Shown piece by piece: positions 7,639 through 16,071 of a DNA stretch of 64,000 nucleotides. How positions within the stretch are numbered: position 1 is the first letter of the stretch; each line of letters begins with the position of its first letter. The translations under genes and the position numbers were made by a program. This stretch comes from DATBAX01 sp963762965 (GTDB lineage: Bacteria; Acidobacteriota; Terriglobia; Terriglobales; Acidobacteriaceae): assembly GCA_963762965.1 (NCBI GenBank), contig CAVXME010000001.1, forward strand, positions 1,922,001 to 1,986,000. Direction: 5' to 3'. The notes below the pieces were generated by a model that was given only the letters and a program-made list of their open reading frames with translations, was not told the DNA's origin and did not search any database.

Positions 7639-10011
7639 ATGTCCAACAAAATCGGCCGCTTCGAAATACAAAGTGAGATCACGCACTCCGCGATTGGTTG
7701 CGTTTACAAAGCTTCCGATACTGAGAGTGGGCAGACGATTGCCCTGAAGACCGTCAAACTCGAACTGCTGGGCGAGCAGGCCGTGGCGCTGGTGGCCAGC
7801 GTTCTGGAAGAGGGCGAAAATTCCAAAGTCCTCAACAGCCACAACATTGCTTTGCTCTACGGATGCGGAGAGATAGAAGGGCAACTCTGCGCCTCGATGG
7901 AGTACGTGCAAGGCAACAGCATCGGCACCATGCTGGCCCGCAAAGAAGGGTTCTCGGTCTGGGACCTCATGGACATCGCCCGCCAGTCCTGTCAGGGGCT
8001 CGATCACGCGCGCGGACATAAAGTTGTGCACCATTCCATAGAGCCGTCCAAGATCATGGTGCAATGGGACGGCATCGTAAAGCTCCTCGGTTTCGGGACC
8101 TCCACCATGGGTTCGTTGGCGTCACATGCTTCCGGCAGCCCGCCGGAGGTCTTGCACTACATGTCGCCGGAACAGTTGCGCGGAGATCCGCTGGATGCGC
8201 GTTCCAACTTGTTCAGCCTGGGGGCCATCCTCTACGAGATGGTCACCGAACGAAAAGCCTTTGATGGCGATGATGCGGACCAGGTGCGGCAGTCGATTTC
8301 GGAAATGACGCCTCCTGCGCCCGACCAGATTAACCGCAAGGCCCATCCGGTCTTGAGCCAGGTGATCATGAAATCGTTGTCCAAGGACCCGGAAGAGCGC
8401 TATCAGTCGGGCCAGGACATGGTGAATGATCTGGAACGCTGCAAGGAAAGCCCGGTAAAGGCGACTGCGGCGAAGCCGTCGCCAGCCGCTCCCAAAGCTC
8501 CCAGCGCACCCCAAAAATATACCTCTGCCGGCAACTTACCTCCGCAGAAAGCAGAAGCACCCGTCGCGAAAGTCGCGGTGTCCCCAAGGGTTGCCGCTGC
8601 GGCGGCTGGGGCCGGCGTGGCCGGTTCTGCTGCGACAACCGCCAGTTCGGTTGCGAAGGCGCCTGTCGCAGCGGCAGGTAAAGTAGCAGCCACGATGTCC
8701 GCCGCCGCACCCGCCGAAGCCGAGGCTCCGCACATCGCCGTCGATCCCATGATGGACGAGTCCAGGACGACCAACGACAAGGCCGGGCGGAGTTTTTCCG
8801 AAATCAACGAATTGCCGCCCATGAAGGAAATCTATGTCGCGCCTGAGCCGCCTCCAGCGCCCGTAGCCGTGCCCGAACCGGTTGATCTGGTGAAGGCAAC
8901 TGTCTTCAAGGGTGCTGCGCCCGAGAAGCCAAAAGTGCAGCCCCGCGAAGTGGCCAGGAAAGCAGTGACGGAAATCAAGCAGACTCCGCCGAAACTGTTT
9001 TTCTATTCGATTGCGGGCGCGGTGGGAGTCATTCTGAGCATCGTGGTGGCAATCGCGTTCCACATCCGTTCCGAGAATTCCGATGATGACAGTGCGCCGG
9101 CGCAAGCGGTGGCTTCGGCTCCGGCGCAAGCGAGTGAAGCGGCCCAATCGCCGTCGGCATCCGCGCCAGCTCCGGCGGCAGCGCAAGTCGCTCCTGAGCC
9201 CGTGACCACGGAACCGCCGGAAGTATCGGTGAAGCCCAAGTACGCCGCCAGCAACAAGAAAAAGACAAGAACTCCGGCGTCCGGGCCATCGGTTGTGCCG
9301 GGTCAGCTGAACGTCAGCTCCACGCCCGCCGGGGCGCAGGTTTCCATTGATGGCCGGAGTGATCCGAGCTGGGCGACGCCCTTCAACCTGCCCGGACTGA
9401 CGCCGGGCCAGCACAATATCGTTGTGACCAAGCCGGGATACGCCGCGGAGACGCGTAGCATCGCAGTAGCTTCGGGAAGCAGGTCATCCCTGGTAGTCCA
9501 ATTGGCGCAACTGGCGGCCACGGTTTCCCTGGCCAGTTCGCCCGCCGGTGTGGCCGTGTTCATGGATGGCAAGGACACGGGGCGAGTGACGCCAGTGCAA
9601 TTCTCCGTCGATAAGGCTGGCAATCATTCCTTTCTATTCAGAAAACAGGGGTATCTCGACGAGTCCACTGCGGCGAATCTACAGGTTGGGCAGACGACCC
9701 ACTTGTCGCCTACGCTGACGCCTCTCGGTAATACCAATGACATCAAGATTGGCGGCAAGTTCAAGAAGATGTTTGGCGGCAGCGGGGACACGGCGGGCAT
9801 GGGTACGGTGAGCGTGAAGACCCAGCCCAAAGGCGCCCAGATCGCGGTCAACAATCGCATTGTCGATAAAAACTCGCCGGTGGAATTCTGGCTCAATCCT
9901 GGCACTTACGTGGTCGACATCACGCTATCTGGATTCAAGAACGTGCATAAAGTCATCAATGTCGACAAATCCGGAAAAGTAGTCGTCGACGAAACTCTGG
10001 AACGGGAATAA
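7639..10011 (+). CDS. PEGA-domain membrane protein with a degenerate Ser/Thr kinase domain (predicted pseudokinase)
   Basis: 790 residues. Residues 8-270 are a Hanks-type kinase fold: the VAIK lysine is kept (K37), and SPEQLRG and DARSNLFSLGAILYEM are recognisable. The catalytic loop reads HHSIEPSK (131-138) instead of HRDxKPxN, and DFG reads GFG (151-153). The glycine loop is also degraded. Phosphotransfer is therefore unlikely. A linker rich in Ala and Pro follows (270-450), then one transmembrane helix (about 453-476). Three PEGA domains lie outside the membrane (about 556-625, 629-690, 720-785). A scaffold or ligand-sensing role is inferred. Confidence 0.85.
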   Translation: MSNKIGRFEIQSEITHSAIGCVYKASDTESGQTIALKTVKLELLGEQAVALVASVLEEGENSKVLNSHNIALLYGCGEIEGQLCASMEYVQGNSIGTMLARKEGFSVWDLMDIARQSCQGLDHARGHKVVHHSIEPSKIMVQWDGIVKLLGFGTSTMGSLASHASGSPPEVLHYMSPEQLRGDPLDARSNLFSLGAILYEMVTERKAFDGDDADQVRQSISEMTPPAPDQINRKAHPVLSQVIMKSLSKDPEERYQSGQDMVNDLERCKESPVKATAAKPSPAAPKAPSAPQKYTSAGNLPPQKAEAPVAKVAVSPRVAAAAAGAGVAGSAATTASSVAKAPVAAAGKVAATMSAAAPAEAEAPHIAVDPMMDESRTTNDKAGRSFSEINELPPMKEIYVAPEPPPAPVAVPEPVDLVKATVFKGAAPEKPKVQPREVARKAVTEIKQTPPKLFFYSIAGAVGVILSIVVAIAFHIRSENSDDDSAPAQAVASAPAQASEAAQSPSASAPAPAAAQVAPEPVTTEPPEVSVKPKYAASNKKKTRTPASGPSVVPGQLNVSSTPAGAQVSIDGRSDPSWATPFNLPGLTPGQHNIVVTKPGYAAETRSIAVASGSRSSLVVQLAQLAATVSLASSPAGVAVFMDGKDTGRVTPVQFSVDKAGNHSFLFRKQGYLDESTAANLQVGQTTHLSPTLTPLGNTNDIKIGGKFKKMFGGSGDTAGMGTVSVKTQPKGAQIAVNNRIVDKNSPVEFWLNPGTYVVDITLSGFKNVHKVINVDKSGKVVVDETLERE

Positions 10012-10039
10012 GCCAATCGGCATAGGTTCGGGAAACCTT

Positions 10040-10074
10040 AAGGGCCGCCTGTCAACGGCGGCCCTTATTCTTTG
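10040..10074 (+). terminator. Rho-independent terminator after the PEGA gene
   Basis: A 10-bp perfect stem (AAGGGCCGCC / GGCGGCCCTT) with a 7-base loop is followed by ATTCTTTG. It sits 29 bp after the stop of the PEGA gene. Confidence 0.75.
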
Positions 10075-10143
10075 TCCTCGAGCACTCCAGGGTTCGTCAC
10101 AATAGTGTTAGACTCGGGAGTTTTCCGGCAGAGGAGCGCCATC

Positions 10144-10992
10144 ATGGAAATTCAACGGGTTGGAGTAGTTGGCGCGGGGACCATGGGCAATGGTATTGCC
10201 CATGTATTCGCGCGCAGCGGCTATCACGTGGTGTTGTGCGACGTGCAGCAGAGTTTTCTGGATCGTGGCCTGGATGCGATCGCCAAGAATCTCGATCGTG
10301 AAGCCGCGAAGAACAAGATCAGCGCCGAAGAAAAAGTGGCCGCGCTGAAACGAATTGAATCCGCGCTGGAGCGTTCAAAACTTGCCGTGTGCGATTTCGT
10401 GGTGGAAGCGGCTACGGAAAAAATTGAAGTCAAAGCAGAAATATTCCGCGATCTCGACCGGATCTGCCGTCCGGAAATCATTCTTGCCTCCAATACATCA
10501 TCTATTTCCATTACCAAACTGGCAGCGCTGACCCGGCGGCCAGACAAAGTCATTGGCATGCACTTTTTCAACCCGGTGCCGGTCATGAAACTGGTGGAAG
10601 TGATTCGCGGTCTGGCGACTTCGAACGAAACTTTCCAGGTGGTGCGTGACCTGGCGCTGAAGCTGGAAAAAACTCCGGTCGAAGTCAACGACGCGCCGGG
10701 ATTTGTTTCCAACCGGGTGCTGATGCCGCTATTGAACGAAGCCATGTTCGCCGTCATGGAAGGCGTGGCCACGCCGGAAGCCGTCGATGAAGTGTTCAAG
10801 CTGGGGATGGCCCATCCCATGGGCCCGCTGACGCTGGCGGATTTCATTGGCCTCGATGTTTGCCTGGACATCATGCGGGTGTTGCAAGCTGGCCTGGGTG
10901 ATCCTAAATACAGGCCCTGTCCTTTGCTGATTAAGATGGTGGACGCCGGCTGGCTGGGAAAAAAGAGTGGCCGCGGATTTTATAAGTACTGA
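10144..10992 (+). CDS. 3-hydroxyacyl-CoA (3-hydroxybutyryl-CoA) dehydrogenase
   Basis: 282 residues starting at the ATG at 10144 with AGAGGAG upstream; a longer frame from 10072 runs through the preceding terminator and is rejected. It has a Rossmann NAD site (GVVGAGTMGNGIAHVFA), the catalytic histidine region (GMHFFNPVPVMKLVEVI) and the C-terminal HPMGPLTLADFIGLDVCLDI. The length matches single-domain short-chain dehydrogenases that interconvert 3-hydroxybutyryl-CoA and acetoacetyl-CoA. No thiolase or crotonase gene is next to it. Whether it serves beta-oxidation or butyrate/PHB metabolism cannot be told. Confidence 0.92.
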   Translation: MEIQRVGVVGAGTMGNGIAHVFARSGYHVVLCDVQQSFLDRGLDAIAKNLDREAAKNKISAEEKVAALKRIESALERSKLAVCDFVVEAATEKIEVKAEIFRDLDRICRPEIILASNTSSISITKLAALTRRPDKVIGMHFFNPVPVMKLVEVIRGLATSNETFQVVRDLALKLEKTPVEVNDAPGFVSNRVLMPLLNEAMFAVMEGVATPEAVDEVFKLGMAHPMGPLTLADFIGLDVCLDIMRVLQAGLGDPKYRPCPLLIKMVDAGWLGKKSGRGFYKY

Positions 10993-11024
10993 TTTTCCCC
11001 TTCGACCGTAAGCGTGAGAAACGT

Positions 11025-11393
11025 ATGCCTCCGCGATCCGCAAATCCGAGGGATCTTTCCATTTATCTACTGGGTGCATTCCTTGGATTCTGTGCTGGAG
11101 CGCTGCAAGTCAAGATCGGCGACCTACTGTTCACGGCGCTGGTTGTGCTCGCATCGACGCTGTTGCTGGGTATCCTGCGTCCGGCAAGGCCATGGCGATG
11201 GAGCGTGTTGGTGGGGTGCGGCGTTCCCATAGTTACCTTATTGGCCTATCTGTTTCTGACGGAAAAACCTTACCGCGCCCAGATCTACGAATCCGTGCTG
11301 GCGTTTCTTCCGGCGATTGCCGGAGCTTACGGGGGAGCCGTGGCACACAGAGGGTGGAGTGAGCTGTTTGATAAGGGAGGATCGAGCACTTAG
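11025..11393 (+). CDS. Small integral membrane protein, unknown function
   Basis: 122 residues with about four hydrophobic segments (LSIYLLGAFLGFCAGAL, LLFTALVVLASTLLLGIL, SVLVGCGVPIVTLLAYLFL, VLAFLPAIAGAYGGAVA). It begins 32 bp after the dehydrogenase gene on the same strand and may be co-transcribed with it. I recognise no family. Confidence 0.65.
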   Translation: MPPRSANPRDLSIYLLGAFLGFCAGALQVKIGDLLFTALVVLASTLLLGILRPARPWRWSVLVGCGVPIVTLLAYLFLTEKPYRAQIYESVLAFLPAIAGAYGGAVAHRGWSELFDKGGSST

Positions 11394-11532
11394 TATTCAG
11401 CCTTCAGCGCACAGCACCTGAAACTCCCAGCTACTTCAATTAGCGAATTTTAATGATTGATTCTCTTCAGAAGCTAGTGATCATAGATATATCCCAGGGG
11501 CTGAATGCTGAATGCTGAGTGCTGAGGGCTGC
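11393..11532. repeat. Inverted pair of short TTCAGC/GCTGAA iterations
   Basis: The left arm (11395-11417) carries TTCAGCCTTCAGC. The right arm (11499-11531) carries repeated GCTGAATGCTGAATGCTGA-type units on the opposite orientation. About 85 AT-rich bases separate the arms. Similar GCTGA iterations occur at 58981-59010. The region lies between two same-strand genes. Confidence 0.55.
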
Positions 11533-11596
11533 TCTAAGGTCTCCGTCCCCAGAAAATTACTCCCGTTTCCACAGCGGGAGCGAGTATTCTTCGGCC

Positions 11597-12400
11597 ATGG
11601 GAGTTTCGGTCTCGGTGCTGGCCAGCGGCAGCCGGGGAAACAGCGCGATTGTACAAAGTTCGACCACGTGGATTCTTGTGGATGCCGGAATCTCCTGCCG
11701 CGAAACTTTCAAACGCATGCGCGCGACGGGGCATGATCCTCATTCTTTGTCCGCCATTCTGATTACTCACGAACACTCCGATCACATCTACGGCCTGCTG
11801 GTTTTGGCCAAAAAGCTTAACGTGCCGGTGTTCATGACTGGACCTACGCATCAGGCATGGGCCCGGATGATGTGCGACGAAAACGGCGAGTGTCCCGAGC
11901 TTGCCCGGCTGGAGGTATTTTCCGCGGGCAGGAGCTTTCACGTCGGCGACATTGCCGTCACTCCCTTCACTATTCCCCATGATGCGGCCGATCCCGTGGG
12001 CTTTACCTTCCGCGCGGAAGGTGTAAAAGTGGGGATCGCCACCGATCTCGGGTACATGCCGCCCAGCGTGTGCGACCACCTGCGAGGCTGTGATGTATTG
12101 ATGATTGAAGCCAACCATGACCTCGAAATGCTACGTGGCGGCCCCTACCCCTGGTCGGTTAAACAGCGTGTAATGAGCCGGGTAGGGCATTTGTCCAATG
12201 ATGCCCTGGCGGAATACATTGCCACCAATTACGACGGCGGTGCATCTTATCTGGTATTGGCCCATATTTCCGAGCAAAACAATCATCCGGAACTGGCGCG
12301 GAAAGCGGCCGAACAGGCATTAGGCATGCGCCGGACACTTTTGCGAAACCGGGTGATGCTGGCGGCGCAAGCGGCCCCGTTGGAAGCGATTCGACTGTAG
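11597..12400 (+). CDS. MBL-fold metallo-hydrolase (YycJ/WalJ-like)
   Basis: 267 residues from the ATG at 11597 (MGVSVSVLASGSRGN). The upstream extension to 11519 lies in repeat DNA and is rejected. The metal site THEHSDH (near residue 57) and later conserved His/Asp positions (PHDAADPVGF, ATDLG, EANHD) are those of metallo-beta-lactamase-fold hydrolases. Firmicute YycJ/WalJ homologues act in cell-wall or DNA-related processes, but the Acidobacterial role is unknown. The next gene starts 5 bp downstream, so the two are probably one operon. Confidence 0.85.
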   Translation: MGVSVSVLASGSRGNSAIVQSSTTWILVDAGISCRETFKRMRATGHDPHSLSAILITHEHSDHIYGLLVLAKKLNVPVFMTGPTHQAWARMMCDENGECPELARLEVFSAGRSFHVGDIAVTPFTIPHDAADPVGFTFRAEGVKVGIATDLGYMPPSVCDHLRGCDVLMIEANHDLEMLRGGPYPWSVKQRVMSRVGHLSNDALAEYIATNYDGGASYLVLAHISEQNNHPELARKAAEQALGMRRTLLRNRVMLAAQAAPLEAIRL

Positions 12401-12405
12401 TCCCT

Positions 12406-12846
12406 ATGAACGATTGCGTGGATCCGATTGTCGGCAAAATCCTGGCGGGCTGGCGCTATGACATTTCCAGCCTGGCGCCCGAGATGTGTGGCGACTACGA
12501 GGAGCACTTTGCCGCCTGCGATCATTGCCGTTCACGGCAGAAACTGCATCGCATTATTGACGTCTCGCTCATTGGACTGGCGTCACTCTCCGCCGCTGTG
12601 TTTCTGCTGGCGTTTGGGGTAATCCGGCATTTCGGCCCGCGTCACGCCTTCTGGCTGGAACTGGCGGCGTTGGCTGGGTTCGCGCTTTCCGCCTTGATCT
12701 GGCTGGTGGTGGCCGTTGCTACCCCTGCTCCTACCACCGTTGTGGACGCCGCCAAGATTGGCGCTCGCCGCGTGCATGATCGCTTACCTGCGGAAATTCG
12801 CGAGCGCCTGCCGGAAGAATTGCGCCTGAAGATTACCGGGTCATAA
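12406..12846 (+). CDS. Membrane protein with anti-sigma-like HxxxCxxC motif
   Basis: 146 residues. An N-terminal HFAACDHCRSRQ segment has the HxxxCxxC pattern of zinc anti-sigma (ZAS) domains. Two transmembrane helices follow (VSLIGLASLSAAVFLLAFGV, LAALAGFALSALIWLVVAVA), then a basic C-terminal tail. No sigma factor gene lies next to it, so an anti-sigma role is only a possibility. It is convergent with msrA, with 6 bp between the stops. Confidence 0.7.
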   Translation: MNDCVDPIVGKILAGWRYDISSLAPEMCGDYEEHFAACDHCRSRQKLHRIIDVSLIGLASLSAAVFLLAFGVIRHFGPRHAFWLELAALAGFALSALIWLVVAVATPAPTTVVDAAKIGARRVHDRLPAEIRERLPEELRLKITGS

Positions 12847-12852
12847 AAACTG

Positions 12853-13326
12853 TTACTTAATGTGGCAGCTTGCCAGCCCGCGCTTTTCCAGATATTGCTG
12901 GTGATAGTCTTCGGCTTCGTAGAACGTTACCGCTGGGACGATCTGGGTCACGATCGGCTTGCTGAAACGGTGCGACTTCTCCAGCTTCTCTTTGGAAGCT
13001 TTGGCGGCTGCTTCCTGTTCCGGCGTGTGAAAGAAAATCCCTGAACGATATTGAGTCCCGAAGTCAGGTCCCTGCCGGTTGAGTTGAGTGGGATCGTGGT
13101 TCTCCCAGAAAACATCGAGCAGCTTGTCGTAGGAAAGTTTGGCCGGATCGTAATCGACCTCGACGGCTTCCGCGTGCCCGGTGCCATCAGTGCAAACGTC
13201 CTTATAGGTTGGATTCTGTGTCTTCCCGCCGATATATCCGACACGCGTCGCGGTCACCCCCGGCAATTGGCGGAATGTGGCTTCGACTCCCCAAAAACAC
13301 CCTGCGGCAAACGTTGCTTTGGCCAT
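12853..13326 (-). CDS. msrA: Peptide methionine sulfoxide reductase A
   Basis: 157 residues with the catalytic motif GCFWG at residues 9-13, the conserved YxGG segment (GYIGGKTQNPTY), GHAEAVEVDYDP and YHQQYL. MsrA reduces the S-diastereomer of methionine sulfoxide in proteins and free Met using thioredoxin. The last Cys, near the C-terminus (ASCHIK), may be a resolving cysteine. No signal peptide is present, so it is cytoplasmic. The gene appears to be transcribed alone. Confidence 0.95.
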   Translation of the reverse strand: MAKATFAAGCFWGVEATFRQLPGVTATRVGYIGGKTQNPTYKDVCTDGTGHAEAVEVDYDPAKLSYDKLLDVFWENHDPTQLNRQGPDFGTQYRSGIFFHTPEQEAAAKASKEKLEKSHRFSKPIVTQIVPAVTFYEAEDYHQQYLEKRGLASCHIK

Positions 13327-13408
13327 GTGAATTGCTCCCCTTCAATTTATCGCGATAATGTTTGGATGCAAAAGCGTGCGGAAAGAAACAAGCAAGCGCC
13401 GAACGACG

Positions 13409-14356
13409 CTACTCCATCACCAGCCCGCCGGTTAAATCCGCAATTCGCCCCACCCTATGTTCCGTACACCAGCTTTCAAGTTCCTCTACGATTTTTTCCG
13501 TGGCTCGAGGGTCCCAATAACTTGCAGTCCCGATCTGCACCGCGGTGGCGCCGGCCAGCATGAACTCCACGATGTCTGCTGCTGTGGAAATGCCTCCCAT
13601 GCCGATAATCGGGATCTTCACTGCCTTGGAAGCGTCGTAAACCATCCGAACGGCGATGGGCTTGATCGCCGGCCCGGACAACCCGGCCGTGACATTCGCA
13701 ATCCGCGGTTTGCGGGTTTCGGTATCGATGGCCATGGCCACGAATGTATTCACCAGCGAAATCGCGTCTGCGCCAGCTTCCTGTGCCACGTGCGCCATCT
13801 GGGCGATGCTGGTCACATTGGGGGAAAGTTTCACAATCAATGGCCGCTGCGAAATATGCCGGGCGGTGGCGACAACTTCGTCCAGCGAACGAGGATCGCT
13901 GCCGAACTGAAGCCCGCCATGCGCCGTGTTGGGACAAGACACGTTCAGTTCGTAGGCATCGATGCCTTCGCCTTCATTCAGGATCTCGATGGTCCGCTCG
14001 TAATCTTCCCGGGTATAGCCAAAAACATTCGCCACGACGACGATATTCTTGATCTGTCGCAGCTTGGGCAGCTTCTCGTCGATGAACGCCCGTGCGCCGA
14101 TGTTTTGCAGTCCGATTGCATTGAGCATGCCAGCCGCGGTTTCATAGAGACGCGGCGGCGGATTGCCCGCCATGGGTTCTTTCGACAATCCCTTGACCGC
14201 GAATCCGCCGAGCTTGTCGAGGTGGACAACGTCTTCGAATTCCACGCCATAGCCGAACGTTCCACTGGCGGCAATCACCGGATTCTTCAGCTGGATGCCG
14301 GCAAAATTGATGCTGAGATCAAGTTTCGGCCGGCCACCGCTGGGAGCTGCCGTCAT
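13409..14356 (-). CDS. pyrD: Dihydroorotate dehydrogenase (class 1B-like)
   Basis: 315 residues. It oxidises dihydroorotate to orotate in pyrimidine synthesis. The FMN/substrate pocket is clear: NPVIAASGTFGYG, then ELNVSCPNTAHGG, whose Cys is the catalytic base of class 1 enzymes. IPIIGMGGISTAADIVEFMLAGATAVQIG is the phosphate-binding end (quoted in parts: GMGGIST and AGATAVQIG). Class 1B enzymes usually need a PyrK partner; none is in the window. The start overlaps the upstream phosphatase stop by 4 bp. Confidence 0.94.
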   Translation of the reverse strand: MTAAPSGGRPKLDLSINFAGIQLKNPVIAASGTFGYGVEFEDVVHLDKLGGFAVKGLSKEPMAGNPPPRLYETAAGMLNAIGLQNIGARAFIDEKLPKLRQIKNIVVVANVFGYTREDYERTIEILNEGEGIDAYELNVSCPNTAHGGLQFGSDPRSLDEVVATARHISQRPLIVKLSPNVTSIAQMAHVAQEAGADAISLVNTFVAMAIDTETRKPRIANVTAGLSGPAIKPIAVRMVYDASKAVKIPIIGMGGISTAADIVEFMLAGATAVQIGTASYWDPRATEKIVEELESWCTEHRVGRIADLTGGLVME

Positions 14357-15969
14357 CGCGTGTCTCCTGGTCTGGGATGGCCCGGCGCGAGCGCCTCGGT
14401 GAGAACCCGTCCGACGGCATGAGTCGGCGCATTGATTCCGAGCAGAGATGCCAATGTCACTGCTAAATCCACCGGTTCAGAATGTCCCCGATAAGTTCCT
14501 GGCTGAAACGGAACGCCATAGACAGCCAGCGGCACGTGGGTGTCATAGGTGTAGGGCGAAGCATGATCGGTCCCACTCATGGTCCCCACGGTGAAGGGCG
14601 CCGGAACGCCGATCACGTACCAGCCGCCCTCTGGCGAATAACTGTGGAGATACTTCAATCCGGTTTCTGTATTCGGGACGTCGCCTTTCGCCAGCTGGGA
14701 ACGAGTGTAATACCCACGCAAACCGATTTGCTTTAACGCTTCTCCCACATCGTGCTCCGCGTCGGCTTCATTGATTTTGGCAGCACTAAAAACCTCCTCA
14801 TTGACCCAAATCAGCGGATAGTCGAAGTCTCTAACATATTCGGCTGGATGGCCGGGGGATAGTTGGTCGGAGAGAATGCTGTTGACCTGCGCGCGCAATT
14901 TTACGGGGGAAAGATTCGCAGCAGGAATATGCAGCTTAACCGCTGCCGGAGGCGCAGGCGCGACTCCGTGATCTGCCGACAAAGCTATCCAAACGTTAGC
15001 CAGCCCAATCTGGTGTCCGAGGAAATCGAAGAACACAGCCAGTTGCCGATCCTGGGCGAGGGCCATGGCATGCATTTCCGGCGAATCCGGCCCAACCTGA
15101 TGGCCAAGAATGTCGTTTGCCGACAAACTCACCACCAATAAATCAGTAGCCGGACCGTTGCCCAGCTTTTCATTTGTGATCAGCTCACGTGCGAAATCGA
15201 ATTCGTAGTCATTGGCGAAAGGCGTGGAACCGACCAGTTCGTAAAAGCTGGCGTCTTTGCCTTTTGCTGTCAGAGGGTCCGTGGTTCGCAGCACATTTCC
15301 GTTGCTGTCCTTCCACTCCCGGTTCAGATATTTTTCCTTGTGCTTGCCATCGTTAAAGTCCTGTGCCCACTTCGGTAGTTCGCGGCGATAGTAAGTAGAA
15401 GTAATCCAGGCACCGGTCTTCGCATCAATCCAGTAAGCGCCGTCGCCCGAATAGCCCGCAGGCAAAATGGCGGCACGGTCTTTGAGGGAGATTCCGAACA
15501 CCCGCGCCTCGCCCTGCGTCGCTAATTTGAGTTCATCCCCAAGCGTATCGGCCAGCAGGTTATGCGGAGAAGCTCCGGCTTTGTCACTGGCTATGCCGAC
15601 AAGTGTTGTCGCGTCGTCTTCCACTGAGCTGACCCTGCGCTTCTTTTGCGGGTCCCACCACTCGTTGGCCAGGATTCCATGTCCGTCCGAATAAGCGCCG
15701 GTAAGCAGGGTTGCGTGGCCGGGGGCGGTGCGGGTGTTGGCGTAGTTGTAATTGCAGCCAGAAAAATAGGCGCCGTGATCAAGCAATAGCCGGAAGCCAC
15801 CTTCGCCAAATTCGTCGCGATAGCGCTCCAGGTAGTCCCCTCGAAATTGATCAATCACAATGATGACAATAAGTTTGGGACGGCCGTTGTAGGCGGAGGC
15901 CATACCCAGGCGCGCCGAAAATATGGCCACCAGCAGCCCGAGAACTGCAATGCGGAGGGGAAATCTCAC
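14353..15969 (-). CDS. Secreted alkaline phosphatase / phosphodiesterase (PafA/NPP superfamily)
   Basis: About 538 residues from the GTG at 15969, which begins a signal peptide (RIAVLGLLVAIFSARLGMASA). A longer frame to 16194 would run across serS on the other strand and is rejected. The alkaline-phosphatase-superfamily sites are visible: VIDQFRGDYL with the first metal Asp, NTRTAPGHATLLTG with the likely nucleophile Thr, and ALSADHG. It likely hydrolyses phosphate mono- or diesters in the periplasm. It overlaps pyrD by 4 bp, an odd partner that probably reflects only co-transcription. Confidence 0.85.
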   Translation of the reverse strand: MRFPLRIAVLGLLVAIFSARLGMASAYNGRPKLIVIIVIDQFRGDYLERYRDEFGEGGFRLLLDHGAYFSGCNYNYANTRTAPGHATLLTGAYSDGHGILANEWWDPQKKRRVSSVEDDATTLVGIASDKAGASPHNLLADTLGDELKLATQGEARVFGISLKDRAAILPAGYSGDGAYWIDAKTGAWITSTYYRRELPKWAQDFNDGKHKEKYLNREWKDSNGNVLRTTDPLTAKGKDASFYELVGSTPFANDYEFDFARELITNEKLGNGPATDLLVVSLSANDILGHQVGPDSPEMHAMALAQDRQLAVFFDFLGHQIGLANVWIALSADHGVAPAPPAAVKLHIPAANLSPVKLRAQVNSILSDQLSPGHPAEYVRDFDYPLIWVNEEVFSAAKINEADAEHDVGEALKQIGLRGYYTRSQLAKGDVPNTETGLKYLHSYSPEGGWYVIGVPAPFTVGTMSGTDHASPYTYDTHVPLAVYGVPFQPGTYRGHSEPVDLAVTLASLLGINAPTHAVGRVLTEALAPGHPRPGDTR

Positions 15970-16071
15970 GTCGTGGTAGTTTACAGCCTGTTTCGGGGCC
16001 GGGCCAAAATTTTCAGATGATTTCGTGCCTGCGTGTATTTCCGGTTCATTTTTCGATACAGTAGATAACTC

